Part shown: positions 1-7,837 of the stretch, in pieces | Layout of the letters: every line of letters begins with the position of its first letter | Position numbering within the stretch: position 1 is the first letter of the stretch | Source: Lachnospiraceae bacterium UBA6403 | GTDB lineage: Bacteria > Bacillota > Clostridia > Lachnospirales > Lachnospiraceae | DNA: 16,533 bases | Reading direction: 5' to 3' | Assembly: GCA_002437435.1 (NCBI GenBank) | Contig: DJPV01000065.1 | Span: forward strand, 1,361-17,893 | Notes under the pieces: model-generated | Told to the model about the DNA's origin: nothing | The model's input: the letters and a program-made list of their open reading frames with translations, nothing else | The model's database searches: none | Made by a program: the position numbers and the translations under genes

Positions 1-10
1 TTAAAGTTCT

Positions 11-982
11 TTATTTCATCCAAACGTCGATATCCACCGAGCCGGAGATTCCCGGCACGCTTCCCTCGCTGGTGTACTGCCAGCCGGTAAACAGATATGG
101 GAAATCAGGTACGTTGGAATATTGTGCCAGCCACAGCTGATAATCTCCCAGCCGATCCATATCCAGATTCTGTGCATACCAGTTTCTGTTTGCATAGATC
201 ATCGGTGTGTATCCTGCATCCTTGATCGTATCGCAGAAACCAACGATCGCATCCGTACGTTCCTCATTTGAGATATCATTGGCACGAGCGCCATCCGCTT
301 CCATCTTCTCCGTATCGATCACTACCGGATAACTGATCTTATAATCAGCAATGTTCTTAAGAACATACTGTGCTTCTTCCACGCCTTCTTCATAGCTTAC
401 TGCCTGTGTATAGAAATATACACCGACCGGCATCTCGCTTTCGAGTGCAGTCTCTATATTCGTTACATAATTATCATCCAATGACAATCCACCCTGAGTA
501 TATCCACGATAACCAAGACGGATCATTGCAAACTGAATACCGGCTTCTTTTACCTGATCCCAGTCGATCGTTCCCTGATGACTGGATACATCGATTCCCA
601 GCTCTGCATTCTTGATATTATCATCTGAATAGCGCATATAACCATCATCATCCAGCTGGAACCGTTCCAGATCATAATTATGTCTGGCTACCTTGCTGCT
701 GATCTTATAGAGCTGGCAGGTCTCACGGTCATCACCGACGATGATATAACTCTGCTTGATATAATTCCAGTAATTCTCGTAGATCAGATTTGCGAGTTCA
801 CCCGGTGGAAGCTCCACCCCATAGGTTACTTCTGTATATAACGTAGGCTTCGACCTTGTCGTCTTATTATGCTCCACTCCTATACAGATACCCGCTATAA
901 TACCGATCACAACACCAATTATGATGCATACCGCATATTTCATGCGTTTTTCCAGTTGTTTTTTTCTGTCTGTTTCTCTCAT
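11..982 (-). CDS. Membrane-anchored GH25 muramidase (lysozyme)
   Basis: Predicted N-acetylmuramidase cutting the MurNAc-GlcNAc bond of peptidoglycan outside the membrane. Numbering from a possible upstream TTG at 1024 (337 aa), residues 29-51 are one hydrophobic helix after a basic segment, a type II anchor rather than a cleaved signal. Residues 52-140 are an unassigned linker. The GH25 domain spans 143-337, with 'GIDVSSHQG' (Asp145), 'VVIDTE' (Asp237 and Glu239, the family's acidic catalytic pair) and the C-terminal 'VDIDVW' strand. All expected acidic residues are present. The start is uncertain: the TTG at 1024 overlaps the upstream gene and lacks a ribosome binding site. The ATG at 982, chosen here, lies 16 bases after the upstream stop but also lacks a clear site. 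The ATG at 943 has a weak GGA and still keeps the membrane helix. It is probably cotranscribed with the fusion gene upstream. Confidence 0.88.
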   Translation of the reverse strand: MRETDRKKQLEKRMKYAVCIIIGVVIGIIAGICIGVEHNKTTRSKPTLYTEVTYGVELPPGELANLIYENYWNYIKQSYIIVGDDRETCQLYKISSKVARHNYDLERFQLDDDGYMRYSDDNIKNAELGIDVSSHQGTIDWDQVKEAGIQFAMIRLGYRGYTQGGLSLDDNYVTNIETALESEMPVGVYFYTQAVSYEEGVEEAQYVLKNIADYKISYPVVIDTEKMEADGARANDISNEERTDAIVGFCDTIKDAGYTPMIYANRNWYAQNLDMDRLGDYQLWLAQYSNVPDFPYLFTGWQYTSEGSVPGISGSVDIDVWMK

Positions 983-998
983 GTCTGCCACAAGCCGT

Positions 999-2741
999 TT
1001 AAAATTGGATTCGCTCTGTACCAAGTCTCAGCTGAATGATCTTATCATATTTTCGTCTGATCGCATGACGATACCGTCTTGCTACATCATCAGAAAACAT
1101 CTCTGTAATATCTTCTTTATTCAGAATCGCTCTGTCATATAACACTCTGTATTTGATATTCCAGTCATACATCAGACTTGTACAGTTATCGATACTTACC
1201 TTTATAAACGAGCCTTTCTTCTTTCCTGTTAATACTTTCAGATTTGCCTGCTTTCTGCCAACAGAATTCTTGACATCAAACAAAACCTCAGCCCCCGGAA
1301 ACCTCTGCCATATAGCATCAAGAAACGCCTGTAACTTCTTTGTTGTGAAATACTTCGTAACATCACAGCATACAAATAATATCGCTTCCCCCGGTTTCTT
1401 CTTAACACTGTCAAGCCAGGTGAAATCCAAAATCGATTTTCCAATATTCTGCTCCCGATCCCTGCTCTCCAACATTCTGCGGCGAAGCTCCATCGTCTCA
1501 GGCATGTCTACATTGTACCATCGGATTCTTCCATTATCCATGCGGGAAAACATGGTATCGAGTTCTGCTCCGACATTTACAATGATTCCATCTGCATACC
1601 TCATAATAAACTGTTTTACCCGTTTGTCAATCTCTACGATTCTTCCCATCTTAACCAGACGGTCATATTTCGGATACATCGCATTAAAATCTTTATGCGA
1701 CACATTTAATTTCACTGCTATTTTTATAGACTCATCGTCATGGAACATCTTTGGATATCTCTCTGCCACCATGGATCGCGCCCATACCGCACGCTTGATC
1801 TCTGGATTTACAAGCTTTGCTTCATCCTTAATACTGTCACTGATACGATTTATGATCATTCGGCACTCAGGAACATGCGGGTGCTCGATATAATCATGTG
1901 GCATTCCAAAATATTCAAAATAATGAATCCTGACCTGCTGCTGTTTTAACTGATCATACAGATATCTTGCATATCCGTTTAACAGATCATTTTCAACCGT
2001 AAAAATGGCAATCTCGTCACAGATATCGGTCAGATCCGCATAGACCGGACAGGTATATTCATTCTGATGATACAGATCTCTGATCCAGTATTTACTCAGA
2101 AATTCTTTTATTCCCGGACGATAATAATACTTGCGCATCTCCTTTTTACGATTCAGCATAAGATTCGCCATATTACCATCCATAAATTCAGTATCCATCG
2201 CCGGAGATAACAGGATCAGCTTATCCGGTCTCCTTATACCTTCTTTCCATGAAAGCACTGCAAGTGATAATGCAAGTCCGCCACCCGTTGAATCTCCGAC
2301 TACTACCAGTCGGTCAATCGGTATTTTCTTTGTCAGATGACGATATGCTCCGATCAACATGTCAAATGTATCCTGTGCACAGAATTCGGGTGTAAGCGGA
2401 TAGATGGGAACGATCGCGCCATAACCGTTTTTTTCAATGACTGCCGCAACAAATTCCCATTGATTTTTATTGATCTCCATGCAATGTCCGCCGCCATGAA
2501 TATAGAAAAAGAAATTCTTAACCTCTTTTCCCTTTGGCTTCACATAATAACATGCACCAAGCTTTTCTTCGACCTTTGTGATCTCAAACTCATCCTTCAT
2601 CCACTTTGGAGGATCACTGCACTCATGCTTTCTCCCCTTCAGAACCTTTTTTGCAATATCATCTGCTCTCATGTGTTTATCATCGAGCATGATACCTTCT
2701 ATTTTCTCTTTTATGATAACAAGACTGTTCTGTGTACTCAT
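999..2741 (-). CDS. Alpha/beta hydrolase (HSL-type) fused to LCM/TcmP-like methyltransferase
   Basis: A 580-aa two-domain cytoplasmic protein with no signal peptide. Residues 60-300 are an alpha/beta-hydrolase-3 (hormone-sensitive-lipase type) esterase: oxyanion motif His82-Gly-Gly-Gly, nucleophile elbow GDSTGG with Ser151, a likely acid at Asp252 and His282 in 'GMPHD', so the triad looks complete. Residues about 312-575 match the leucine carboxyl methyltransferase/TcmP fold: a SAM-binding 'VNVGAELDT' (388-396), 'VDMPE' (411-415), 'FVCCDVTKYF' (456-465) and 'EVLFDV' (485-490). The family's usual 'GxGxDTR' is 'GAELDTM' here. The ATG at 2741 follows AAGGAAG at good spacing. The two activities could act on one small molecule, adding and removing a methyl ester, but the substrate is unknown. 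The gene lies 83 bases after a lipoprotein gene and directly before a GH25 muramidase. Confidence 0.85.
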   Translation of the reverse strand: MSTQNSLVIIKEKIEGIMLDDKHMRADDIAKKVLKGRKHECSDPPKWMKDEFEITKVEEKLGACYYVKPKGKEVKNFFFYIHGGGHCMEINKNQWEFVAAVIEKNGYGAIVPIYPLTPEFCAQDTFDMLIGAYRHLTKKIPIDRLVVVGDSTGGGLALSLAVLSWKEGIRRPDKLILLSPAMDTEFMDGNMANLMLNRKKEMRKYYYRPGIKEFLSKYWIRDLYHQNEYTCPVYADLTDICDEIAIFTVENDLLNGYARYLYDQLKQQQVRIHYFEYFGMPHDYIEHPHVPECRMIINRISDSIKDEAKLVNPEIKRAVWARSMVAERYPKMFHDDESIKIAVKLNVSHKDFNAMYPKYDRLVKMGRIVEIDKRVKQFIMRYADGIIVNVGAELDTMFSRMDNGRIRWYNVDMPETMELRRRMLESRDREQNIGKSILDFTWLDSVKKKPGEAILFVCCDVTKYFTTKKLQAFLDAIWQRFPGAEVLFDVKNSVGRKQANLKVLTGKKKGSFIKVSIDNCTSLMYDWNIKYRVLYDRAILNKEDITEMFSDDVARRYRHAIRRKYDKIIQLRLGTERIQF

Positions 2742-2824
2742 ATACTTTCTTCCTTAATATACACGTAACCCATTTTTTACCTGCTACCATTTTCACATAA
2801 CCGAGGGGGAATATCAAGTAAAAT

Positions 2825-4336
2825 TTAATCCATAGCTGTAAATCCCCAGTCTTCATCTGCGGCAATATTCAGGCTATCAGACAGTGCTACAGGATCTATG
2901 ATCTCACCGGTTACAGCATCCACAATTACCAGCTGTGACGTATACGGATCATCATGATCATTATCTGCTTCCTCCTGTCTGCTGAATATCCATGCAGGCA
3001 CAAAACAGTATGTATCCTGATTCTCCGTCTGTCTCAGACAGTACCCAAGCTCCAGATGATCAAATATAACTTCTCTGTAACCGGTCTTATATTTCTTATA
3101 GAATTCAGGTATTGCTTTCTCTGCCTTCTGTATCATTTCATCAAATGAAAGCATTGTGACCGACTCTGTCTGCCCTGTCGGTTCCAGATAATCTTTCCAG
3201 CTGGCATTGATAACTCCATTCCCATCTACATATATCGTGTGAGATTCACTTGGAAGATCAAGTTCTATAGCATCATCTTCCCCTGACAGATAATCAGTAT
3301 CATAATATGCATAATCAGCAACCGGCTGTGTACCTGCTGCCCGTCCATACAGGAAGATATAACCATCCCATTCACTCACACCAGCAGGGTTGCCGCTGTC
3401 ATCATAATATGCCCACATCAGATCACTGACACCTTTAACCTGAACATCACTGATTCCCAGATCCGAAAGGAAATCATCAGCGATCATCTTTGCTTCATCG
3501 ACTGAATAGATGCACTTGTTATCATGCACAACGGCTTCCGTTTCTTCCTCTGTCGTTTCATCCTTTCCATTTTCTTCTGATGACCAGGTTCCTGTTTTCA
3601 TGGCCGCTGACTGCTCTTTATATTCTTCTACAGACATCATCGGAAGCCGGATCATATCTACCTCGGATGCTCCATTCTGTGGACGATACTGTATCAAACT
3701 CTGTGTCATCTTAAAATGTGCCATCGGATATTCTGCACATGGAAAACCAAGCTCGAATTCTATATCATTACGGATACCTTTATATAGATCAGCGGAATAA
3801 TCGATTAATGAAGCCCCATCGTCCGATGCTGCAGCAAGCATCTTTTCCAGTCTTTTTATCTCATCTGTATACTGCTCCTCAAAGATTGCTTCACCGTTTT
3901 CTTTTCTTGCTTTTGCATCCTCATATTCCTGTTTTGCCGCATCCAACTCATTTTCTATATCAGCTTTTGTCTTTGCTTTCTCGCCACTCAGCTGAATATC
4001 CCGGTCAAATACTGCATTTACCACCTTTTCTTTATATTCCGGCGTCCGCTTTCTCTTTTTCACATATTCACGGATCGTACCTGACATATCAAATGTCTGA
4101 ATCTGGTCTGCTGCGATCTCTATGGTTTTCAACTCACTGTCTGCCGAATCTATCGTCTGATGACAGGATTCCGGTATACCATAACCGGCAGAAACCGTTC
4201 CACTGTCCTTATTTCCACTGCTTCCATCGATATCATAGTCCACATTTTTCTTGCCACAGCCAGCAAGCATCATCGATACCATCAACGTACCAACCACCAA
4301 CCATGCTGTTTCTTTTCTTAGTCTTTTGTTTTTCAT
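2825..4336 (-). CDS. Tandem lipoprotein paralogue 4 (most divergent)
   Basis: Predicted membrane-bound extracellular lipoprotein of 503 aa. The start is taken as the ATG at 4336, which has AGAGGGAAAGG upstream; the ATG at 4354 has no such site. The N-terminus is a basic stretch, a hydrophobic helix and lipobox LAGC with Cys27, followed by 'GKKNVDYDIDG', shared with two paralogues. Next come the family motif 'YGIPESC', a helical, possibly coiled-coil Lys/Glu segment, 'YRPQNGA', 'DEAKMIADDFL', 'GYIFLYGR', 'VDGNGVI', 'SFDEMIQKA' and the C-terminal 'FVPAWIF ... QLVIVDAVTGEIID'. The last part recalls PepSY/YycI-like folds, a weak inference. It differs from its sisters by an acidic Glu/Thr insert after the YRP motif and by extra cysteines near the C-terminus. 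It is 27 bases downstream of paralogue 3, so probably cotranscribed. DUF6034 is a possible family name that I cannot confirm. Confidence 0.85.
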   Translation of the reverse strand: MKNKRLRKETAWLVVGTLMVSMMLAGCGKKNVDYDIDGSSGNKDSGTVSAGYGIPESCHQTIDSADSELKTIEIAADQIQTFDMSGTIREYVKKRKRTPEYKEKVVNAVFDRDIQLSGEKAKTKADIENELDAAKQEYEDAKARKENGEAIFEEQYTDEIKRLEKMLAAASDDGASLIDYSADLYKGIRNDIEFELGFPCAEYPMAHFKMTQSLIQYRPQNGASEVDMIRLPMMSVEEYKEQSAAMKTGTWSSEENGKDETTEEETEAVVHDNKCIYSVDEAKMIADDFLSDLGISDVQVKGVSDLMWAYYDDSGNPAGVSEWDGYIFLYGRAAGTQPVADYAYYDTDYLSGEDDAIELDLPSESHTIYVDGNGVINASWKDYLEPTGQTESVTMLSFDEMIQKAEKAIPEFYKKYKTGYREVIFDHLELGYCLRQTENQDTYCFVPAWIFSRQEEADNDHDDPYTSQLVIVDAVTGEIIDPVALSDSLNIAADEDWGFTAMD

Positions 4337-4363
4337 AACCTTTCCCTCTTTCATCTCTGCATT

Positions 4364-5869
4364 TTACTCTCCACCGTAAAAACTTCCTGCCGCCTTTGAT
4401 AATTCAAGCAGATCGATCACAGACCCATCCGTGGCATCCAAAACAACTAACTGCTTCGGATTAAGCGTATCTGTGTAATCACTTGTCTCCGTATATTCCG
4501 AAATCACCCAAGCAGGAACATAATCAAATGTATCTTTATCTGCCCCCTGTTTCAGGTAATAAGATAACGTTATATCATTGAATTCAATTTTATTATATCT
4601 TGTCGGACGCTTTTTGTAATATGCCGGAATTTCTTCATTTGCCTTTGCAAGCAGCTCGTCAAATGTCAATAATTTTGCCGGTTCCTGCTGTCCGGCTTCC
4701 TCTAAGAAATCCATCCAGTCCGCAGATATCACACCATTTGCATCCACTCTGACCGTACATTCCTCGATTGGTACGGATGCAACCAGATCTAACTGCTGCT
4801 GTGTCTCTGCATCCCAGCTCAGATTATCGGCAAGTCCTGAATTCACCATCGATACAGGCTGACTGTTGATCGTTCTTCCATATGTAAATATATAGCCATC
4901 TATATCAACCTTCATATCCCCACTCTTTGATTCACTGCTGTAATACACCCAGCAAAGTGGTGATGCTTTCTTCATCATCATGTCTGTAACACCTGCTTTC
5001 GCAAGAAAGTCATCCGCCATCTTTTCTGCTTTATCCTGTGTGATCGAACAGGTATTAATATCGTCTTCTGTCATATTGCTTTCATCTATACGATACGACA
5101 TATAATCCTCTAATGCCAGAGTATAAACGCCTTCTGCTCCATCAAGAGGTCTGTAATCAAGCATATTATCCAACATATATGACCATCCCAGATTGTTCTT
5201 CTCAGTATCTGCGGCATAAAGTGTATATGCATAATCTCCTATTTTTCCTTTAAACGTAGATGCTGAATAATCTCCCGCAACCGGATATTCATCAAGTGCA
5301 TCCTTCAATTCTGATTCATAATCTGAGATCATGGAACTGTAATAGCCATCACCGTCACCGGATTTCTTTTGCAGCTCCTTTATATGATCGATATCTGCCT
5401 GTACCTCTTCTTTTGTACGCTTGCCATCAGGTACTTCATATATCTGAGTGTCCTGTCCAAATATATTTTCTGCGACCTGCTTTCTTTCGGCATTTCCTAC
5501 ACTTTTTTTCTTAAAATGCGCAATATACATATCTCCTGTATCAGGGATCGTAATTTTATTATCTTCAATCGTGATCTTCTTCAATCCTGAATCCCCAACC
5601 TGTATCTCCATATTGCATGACTCCGGTATCTTATACCGTTCCTGTAATGTACCACTGTCACCACCTGCCATACTTAACTCATCGCCGGAAGATGTATCCT
5701 GCCCATTTTTAGTGTTATAACCTGTCTTACCTGCTCCTGCGTTATCTGTATTTTGTTTCCCACAGCCGGTAAATACCGTTCCTGCTGCCAATGCCCCCGC
5801 AAGAACAAGCGCCATCATTTTCTTTCTGTAGTTTCTTCCATAAACATACCGTTTTTCTTTATTATACAT
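4364..5869 (-). CDS. Tandem lipoprotein paralogue 3
   Basis: A 501-aa predicted lipoprotein of unknown function. The ATG at 5869 is preceded by GGGAGG at ideal spacing. A basic N-terminus and hydrophobic helix lead to lipobox FTGC (Cys36). A Gly/Asp/Ser-rich linker precedes 'YKIPESC'. Family segments in order: 'IPDTGDMYI', a helical 'KEEVQADIDHIKELQKK', 'DEYPVAGDYS', 'YRPLDGA', 'KAEKMADDFL', 'GYIFTYGRTINSQP', 'VDANGVISADW', 'FDELLAKANEEIPAYYKK' and 'YVPAW ... LVVLDATDGSVIDLLELSK'. It ends directly after this last motif and lacks the acidic tail of paralogues 1 and 2. It heads a two-gene unit with paralogue 4. A weak -10 (GATAAT on the minus strand, 5906-5911) has no good -35. A pair of 11-bp direct repeats just upstream (5943-5964) could bind an activator. 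Confidence 0.86.
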   Translation of the reverse strand: MYNKEKRYVYGRNYRKKMMALVLAGALAAGTVFTGCGKQNTDNAGAGKTGYNTKNGQDTSSGDELSMAGGDSGTLQERYKIPESCNMEIQVGDSGLKKITIEDNKITIPDTGDMYIAHFKKKSVGNAERKQVAENIFGQDTQIYEVPDGKRTKEEVQADIDHIKELQKKSGDGDGYYSSMISDYESELKDALDEYPVAGDYSASTFKGKIGDYAYTLYAADTEKNNLGWSYMLDNMLDYRPLDGAEGVYTLALEDYMSYRIDESNMTEDDINTCSITQDKAEKMADDFLAKAGVTDMMMKKASPLCWVYYSSESKSGDMKVDIDGYIFTYGRTINSQPVSMVNSGLADNLSWDAETQQQLDLVASVPIEECTVRVDANGVISADWMDFLEEAGQQEPAKLLTFDELLAKANEEIPAYYKKRPTRYNKIEFNDITLSYYLKQGADKDTFDYVPAWVISEYTETSDYTDTLNPKQLVVLDATDGSVIDLLELSKAAGSFYGGE

Positions 5870-5905
5870 AGTGCAAACCTCCCTTATGTCCCTAAATATG
5901 TTTAA

Positions 5906-5911
5906 ATTATC
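5906..5911 (-). promoter_or_regulatory. Possible -10 of lipoprotein paralogue 3
   Basis: GATAAT on the minus strand, 36 bases before the ATG at 5869. The region 17 bases upstream (GTGTTT) is a poor -35, so the promoter would need an activator, or it is not a promoter. Confidence 0.3.
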
Positions 5912-5942
5912 TTACGACTTTTTAATTAAAACACACTATGCG

Positions 5943-5964
5943 ATCATTTTTGCATCATTTTTGT
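5943..5964. repeat. Two 11-bp direct repeats (ATCATTTTTG core)
   Basis: ATCATTTTTGC (5943-5953) is followed at once by ATCATTTTTGT (5954-5964): two copies differing in one base, with an 11-base period, so both face the same side of the helix. A near-identical pair occurs at 9621-9642. Spacing of this kind is typical of OmpR/PhoB-family response-regulator sites, but phased T-tracts that bend DNA would look similar. The pair lies between the structured element (5982-6189) and lipoprotein paralogue 3. Confidence 0.55.
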
Positions 5965-5974
5965 ATATTTTCTG

Positions 5975-5980
5975 AATAAT
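5975..5980 (+). promoter_or_regulatory. Possible -10 for the structured RNA
   Basis: AATAAT on the plus strand (5 of 6 to TATAAT), with a weak -35 TTGCAT at 5950-5955 and a long 19-base spacer. The predicted first base would be about 5987-5988, exactly where the basal stem of the structured element begins. The position is suggestive; the motifs are weak. Confidence 0.35.
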
Positions 5981-5981
5981 T

Positions 5982-6189
5982 AAAAAAGCACGTTCATCGC
6001 CTTCTCTATATAATTAACATCGACATTTGTGTAGTTTCGTTATGAGACTGGCACTAGCTGTCAGCACCAAGCCCATGTCTGAACCCGTTAGGGTGAGTTT
6101 GGGCAACTGCTGACAAATAAGCGTGCGAGTCGAATAGAAACGCAACAAGTCGTGTAATTATATAGAGAAGGCGATGGACGTGCCTTTTT
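5982..6189 (+). ncRNA. Candidate structured RNA with long basal stem
   Basis: An uninterrupted nest of helices. The basal stem 5982-6016/6155-6189 has 33 of 35 Watson-Crick pairs. Inside it, in order, are 6018-6024/6149-6154 (one bulge), 6027-6029/6146-6148, 6034-6038/6137-6141 (GTTTC/GAAAC), 6046-6054/6123-6131 (one G-G mismatch), 6059-6066/6108-6115 (perfect 8 bp), 6071-6075/6100-6104 (GCCCA/TGGGC) and 6083-6086/6091-6094 closing a GTTA loop. The plus strand is favoured: it gives a G-U pair in the basal stem (5994/6177), a GNNA loop and a tandem G-A mismatch (6081-6082/6095-6096), and it ends in CCTTTTT. The minus strand also ends in TTTTTT, so the element may terminate transcription both ways and would end the mRNA of lipoprotein paralogue 2. 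Size and layout resemble classes such as raiA or skipping-rope RNA, but I cannot assign one. A MITE-like inverted-repeat element is the alternative. Confidence 0.65.
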
Positions 6190-6200
6190 AATCTACAGTT

Positions 6201-7742
6201 TTATTCTTCAGAAGTATCCTCAGCACTGTTGTCCTCTGCGGAGGTATCCTCAGTGTCTGTATCAGCGATATCTTCTTCATCTTCTGTTGGTGTGTCATCA
6301 TATGTATAATATGTGCCAAGTGACTTGGACAGTTCCAGAAGATCGATCACAGATCCGTCTCTAGCATCTAAGATTACAAGCTGTGTCGGACTTTCTTTCT
6401 CTGAATAATCCTGATATTCCTCATACTGTGACAGGATCCATGCAGGTATGTAATCGTACTCACCATCCTTCTCGCCTTTTTTTAGGTAGTATGTAAGTTC
6501 CATACCGTTAAACTCAATCTTCTTATAATTAGAAGGATATTTGCTGTAGTACTCCGGAACCGTTTCATCCATCTTTGCAAGCAGATCTTTGTATGAAAGA
6601 ATCTCTGTTGCCTGTGGCTCTCCGTCTGTTTCCAGATATTCGCACCAGTTTGCAGCGTTAATACCATTAGAATCTATAGAAACCGAACATTCTTCCGTTG
6701 GGATATCAACAGAAGCATTATCCTGCTGAAGATTTTCAACATTCCATGCATTTACAGCAGCAGTTGGCTGATTGTTGATCGCTCTTGAATATGTAAACGT
6801 ATAACCATCAACTTCAGTTTCTAAATTATTGCCTTCATTATCATAGTAAACCCAGCAAAGTGCTGATGTATTATCTAATGATACATCCGTACATCCTACT
6901 TTTGACAGGAAATCATCTGCCATCTGTCTGGCTTCATCCTCTGAAAATGTACATTTATTCATGTTTGCATCTACAGATGCAGCATCATCGCTCTCATATT
7001 GCATGTAGTCATCCATAGTAGTGGAATAACAGCCATTTGCGCCCTCTTTTGGACGATAAGATAAAGCATCACCGGTAAGATATAAAGAATAACCTGTGGA
7101 ACCATTCTCTTCATCCGGTGTTGATATTGTAAACTCCTGATCTCCGATCGTTCCGATAAAGGAATCTCCTGAATAATCGCCGGCTGCCGGATATTCATCC
7201 GGTGCTGTCTGCATCTGTGTCTTTAAATCGTCGATCCATGTATCATAGTATGATGCCATATCTGTATCAGTACTATTCTTCTTTTCCTTCTCATACATGT
7301 CGATCTCTTCCTGAATATCTGATTTGGTACGCTTCTCATAATCATACTCATAGATACCCTTGTCTTTATCGAATACAGCCTCTACAGTCTGCTTCTTATC
7401 ATCGTTCGTCGTTGTTTTCTTCTTGCATGGTACAACGTACAGATCACCTGTATCCGGTACGATCACTTCCTCTGCATCAATTGCGATCTTCTGAATCCCG
7501 GAATCACCGGTTGCAATCTCTGTATCACAGCTCTCAGGAATACCATATTTACCCTGAAGACTTCCACTGTCTGTATTGCTTTCGCTTCCGGAGCCTCCAT
7601 TTCCGTCTACATCATAATCTACATCTTTCTTTCCACATCCGGTTGCTGCTGTGCTGACTGCAAGCATACCCACTAACAGCAAAGCTACCATTTTCTTACG
7701 ATATGTACGAAATCCCACATTATTCTTTGTTTTGTTCTGCAT
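6201..7742 (-). CDS. Tandem lipoprotein paralogue 2 with acidic tail
   Basis: A 513-aa predicted lipoprotein of unknown function, closest to paralogue 1. The ATG at 7742 follows GAGGAGG. Lipobox ATGC gives lipidated Cys36, then 'GKKDVDYDVDGNGG', a Ser/Gly linker and 'KYGIPESCDTEI'. Family blocks follow: 'VPDTGDLYV', a Lys/Glu helical stretch ('KSDIQEEIDMYEKEKK'), 'DEYPAAGDYSG', 'YRPKEGANGCY', 'DEARQMADDFLSKVG', 'GYTFTYSRAINNQPT', 'KDLLAKMDETVPEYYSK' and 'YIPAWILSQY ... LVILDARDGSVIDLLELSK'. After residue 480 it adds a low-complexity acidic tail with repeated 'AEDxSxE' units, absent from paralogues 3 and 4. Its stop is only 11 bases before the arm of the structured element. It has its own promoter upstream (7773-7801). 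Confidence 0.87.
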   Translation of the reverse strand: MQNKTKNNVGFRTYRKKMVALLLVGMLAVSTAATGCGKKDVDYDVDGNGGSGSESNTDSGSLQGKYGIPESCDTEIATGDSGIQKIAIDAEEVIVPDTGDLYVVPCKKKTTTNDDKKQTVEAVFDKDKGIYEYDYEKRTKSDIQEEIDMYEKEKKNSTDTDMASYYDTWIDDLKTQMQTAPDEYPAAGDYSGDSFIGTIGDQEFTISTPDEENGSTGYSLYLTGDALSYRPKEGANGCYSTTMDDYMQYESDDAASVDANMNKCTFSEDEARQMADDFLSKVGCTDVSLDNTSALCWVYYDNEGNNLETEVDGYTFTYSRAINNQPTAAVNAWNVENLQQDNASVDIPTEECSVSIDSNGINAANWCEYLETDGEPQATEILSYKDLLAKMDETVPEYYSKYPSNYKKIEFNGMELTYYLKKGEKDGEYDYIPAWILSQYEEYQDYSEKESPTQLVILDARDGSVIDLLELSKSLGTYYTYDDTPTEDEEDIADTDTEDTSAEDNSAEDTSEE

Positions 7743-7772
7743 ATAAGAACCTCCTCTTTTTCTTCTCTCATT

Positions 7773-7801
7773 ATTATACCTTCTGGATCAGATCCAGTAA
7801 A
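7773..7801 (-). promoter_or_regulatory. Promoter of lipoprotein paralogue 2 with palindromic spacer
   Basis: On the minus strand, a perfect -10 TATAAT (7773-7778) and a -35 TTTACT (7796-7801, 4 of 6 to TTGACA) are separated by 17 bases. A 15-base palindrome, CTGGATC-A-GATCCAG (7783-7797), fills most of the spacer and reaches into the -35, a typical repressor operator position. The start codon at 7742 is about 30 bases past the -10. Bases 7798-7837 show no convincing terminator, so read-through from paralogue 1 is also possible. Confidence 0.65.
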
Positions 7802-7837
7802 TGCTTAATTTATATACGTGTCTACCGTTGCAATCAA

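Noticed and set aside
1153..1893. A 246-aa plus-strand open frame
   Set aside because: It lies wholly opposite the methyltransferase domain of the fusion gene, has no recognisable motifs and no ribosome binding site.
3718..4338. A 206-aa plus-strand open frame rich in His/Ser/Leu
   Set aside because: Shadow of lipoprotein paralogue 4; its composition is that of an antisense reading frame.
5982..6189. MITE or insertion-sequence remnant, because of the long inverted repeats
   Set aside because: No clear target-site duplication and no transposase; the orderly internal helices fit RNA better. Not fully excluded.
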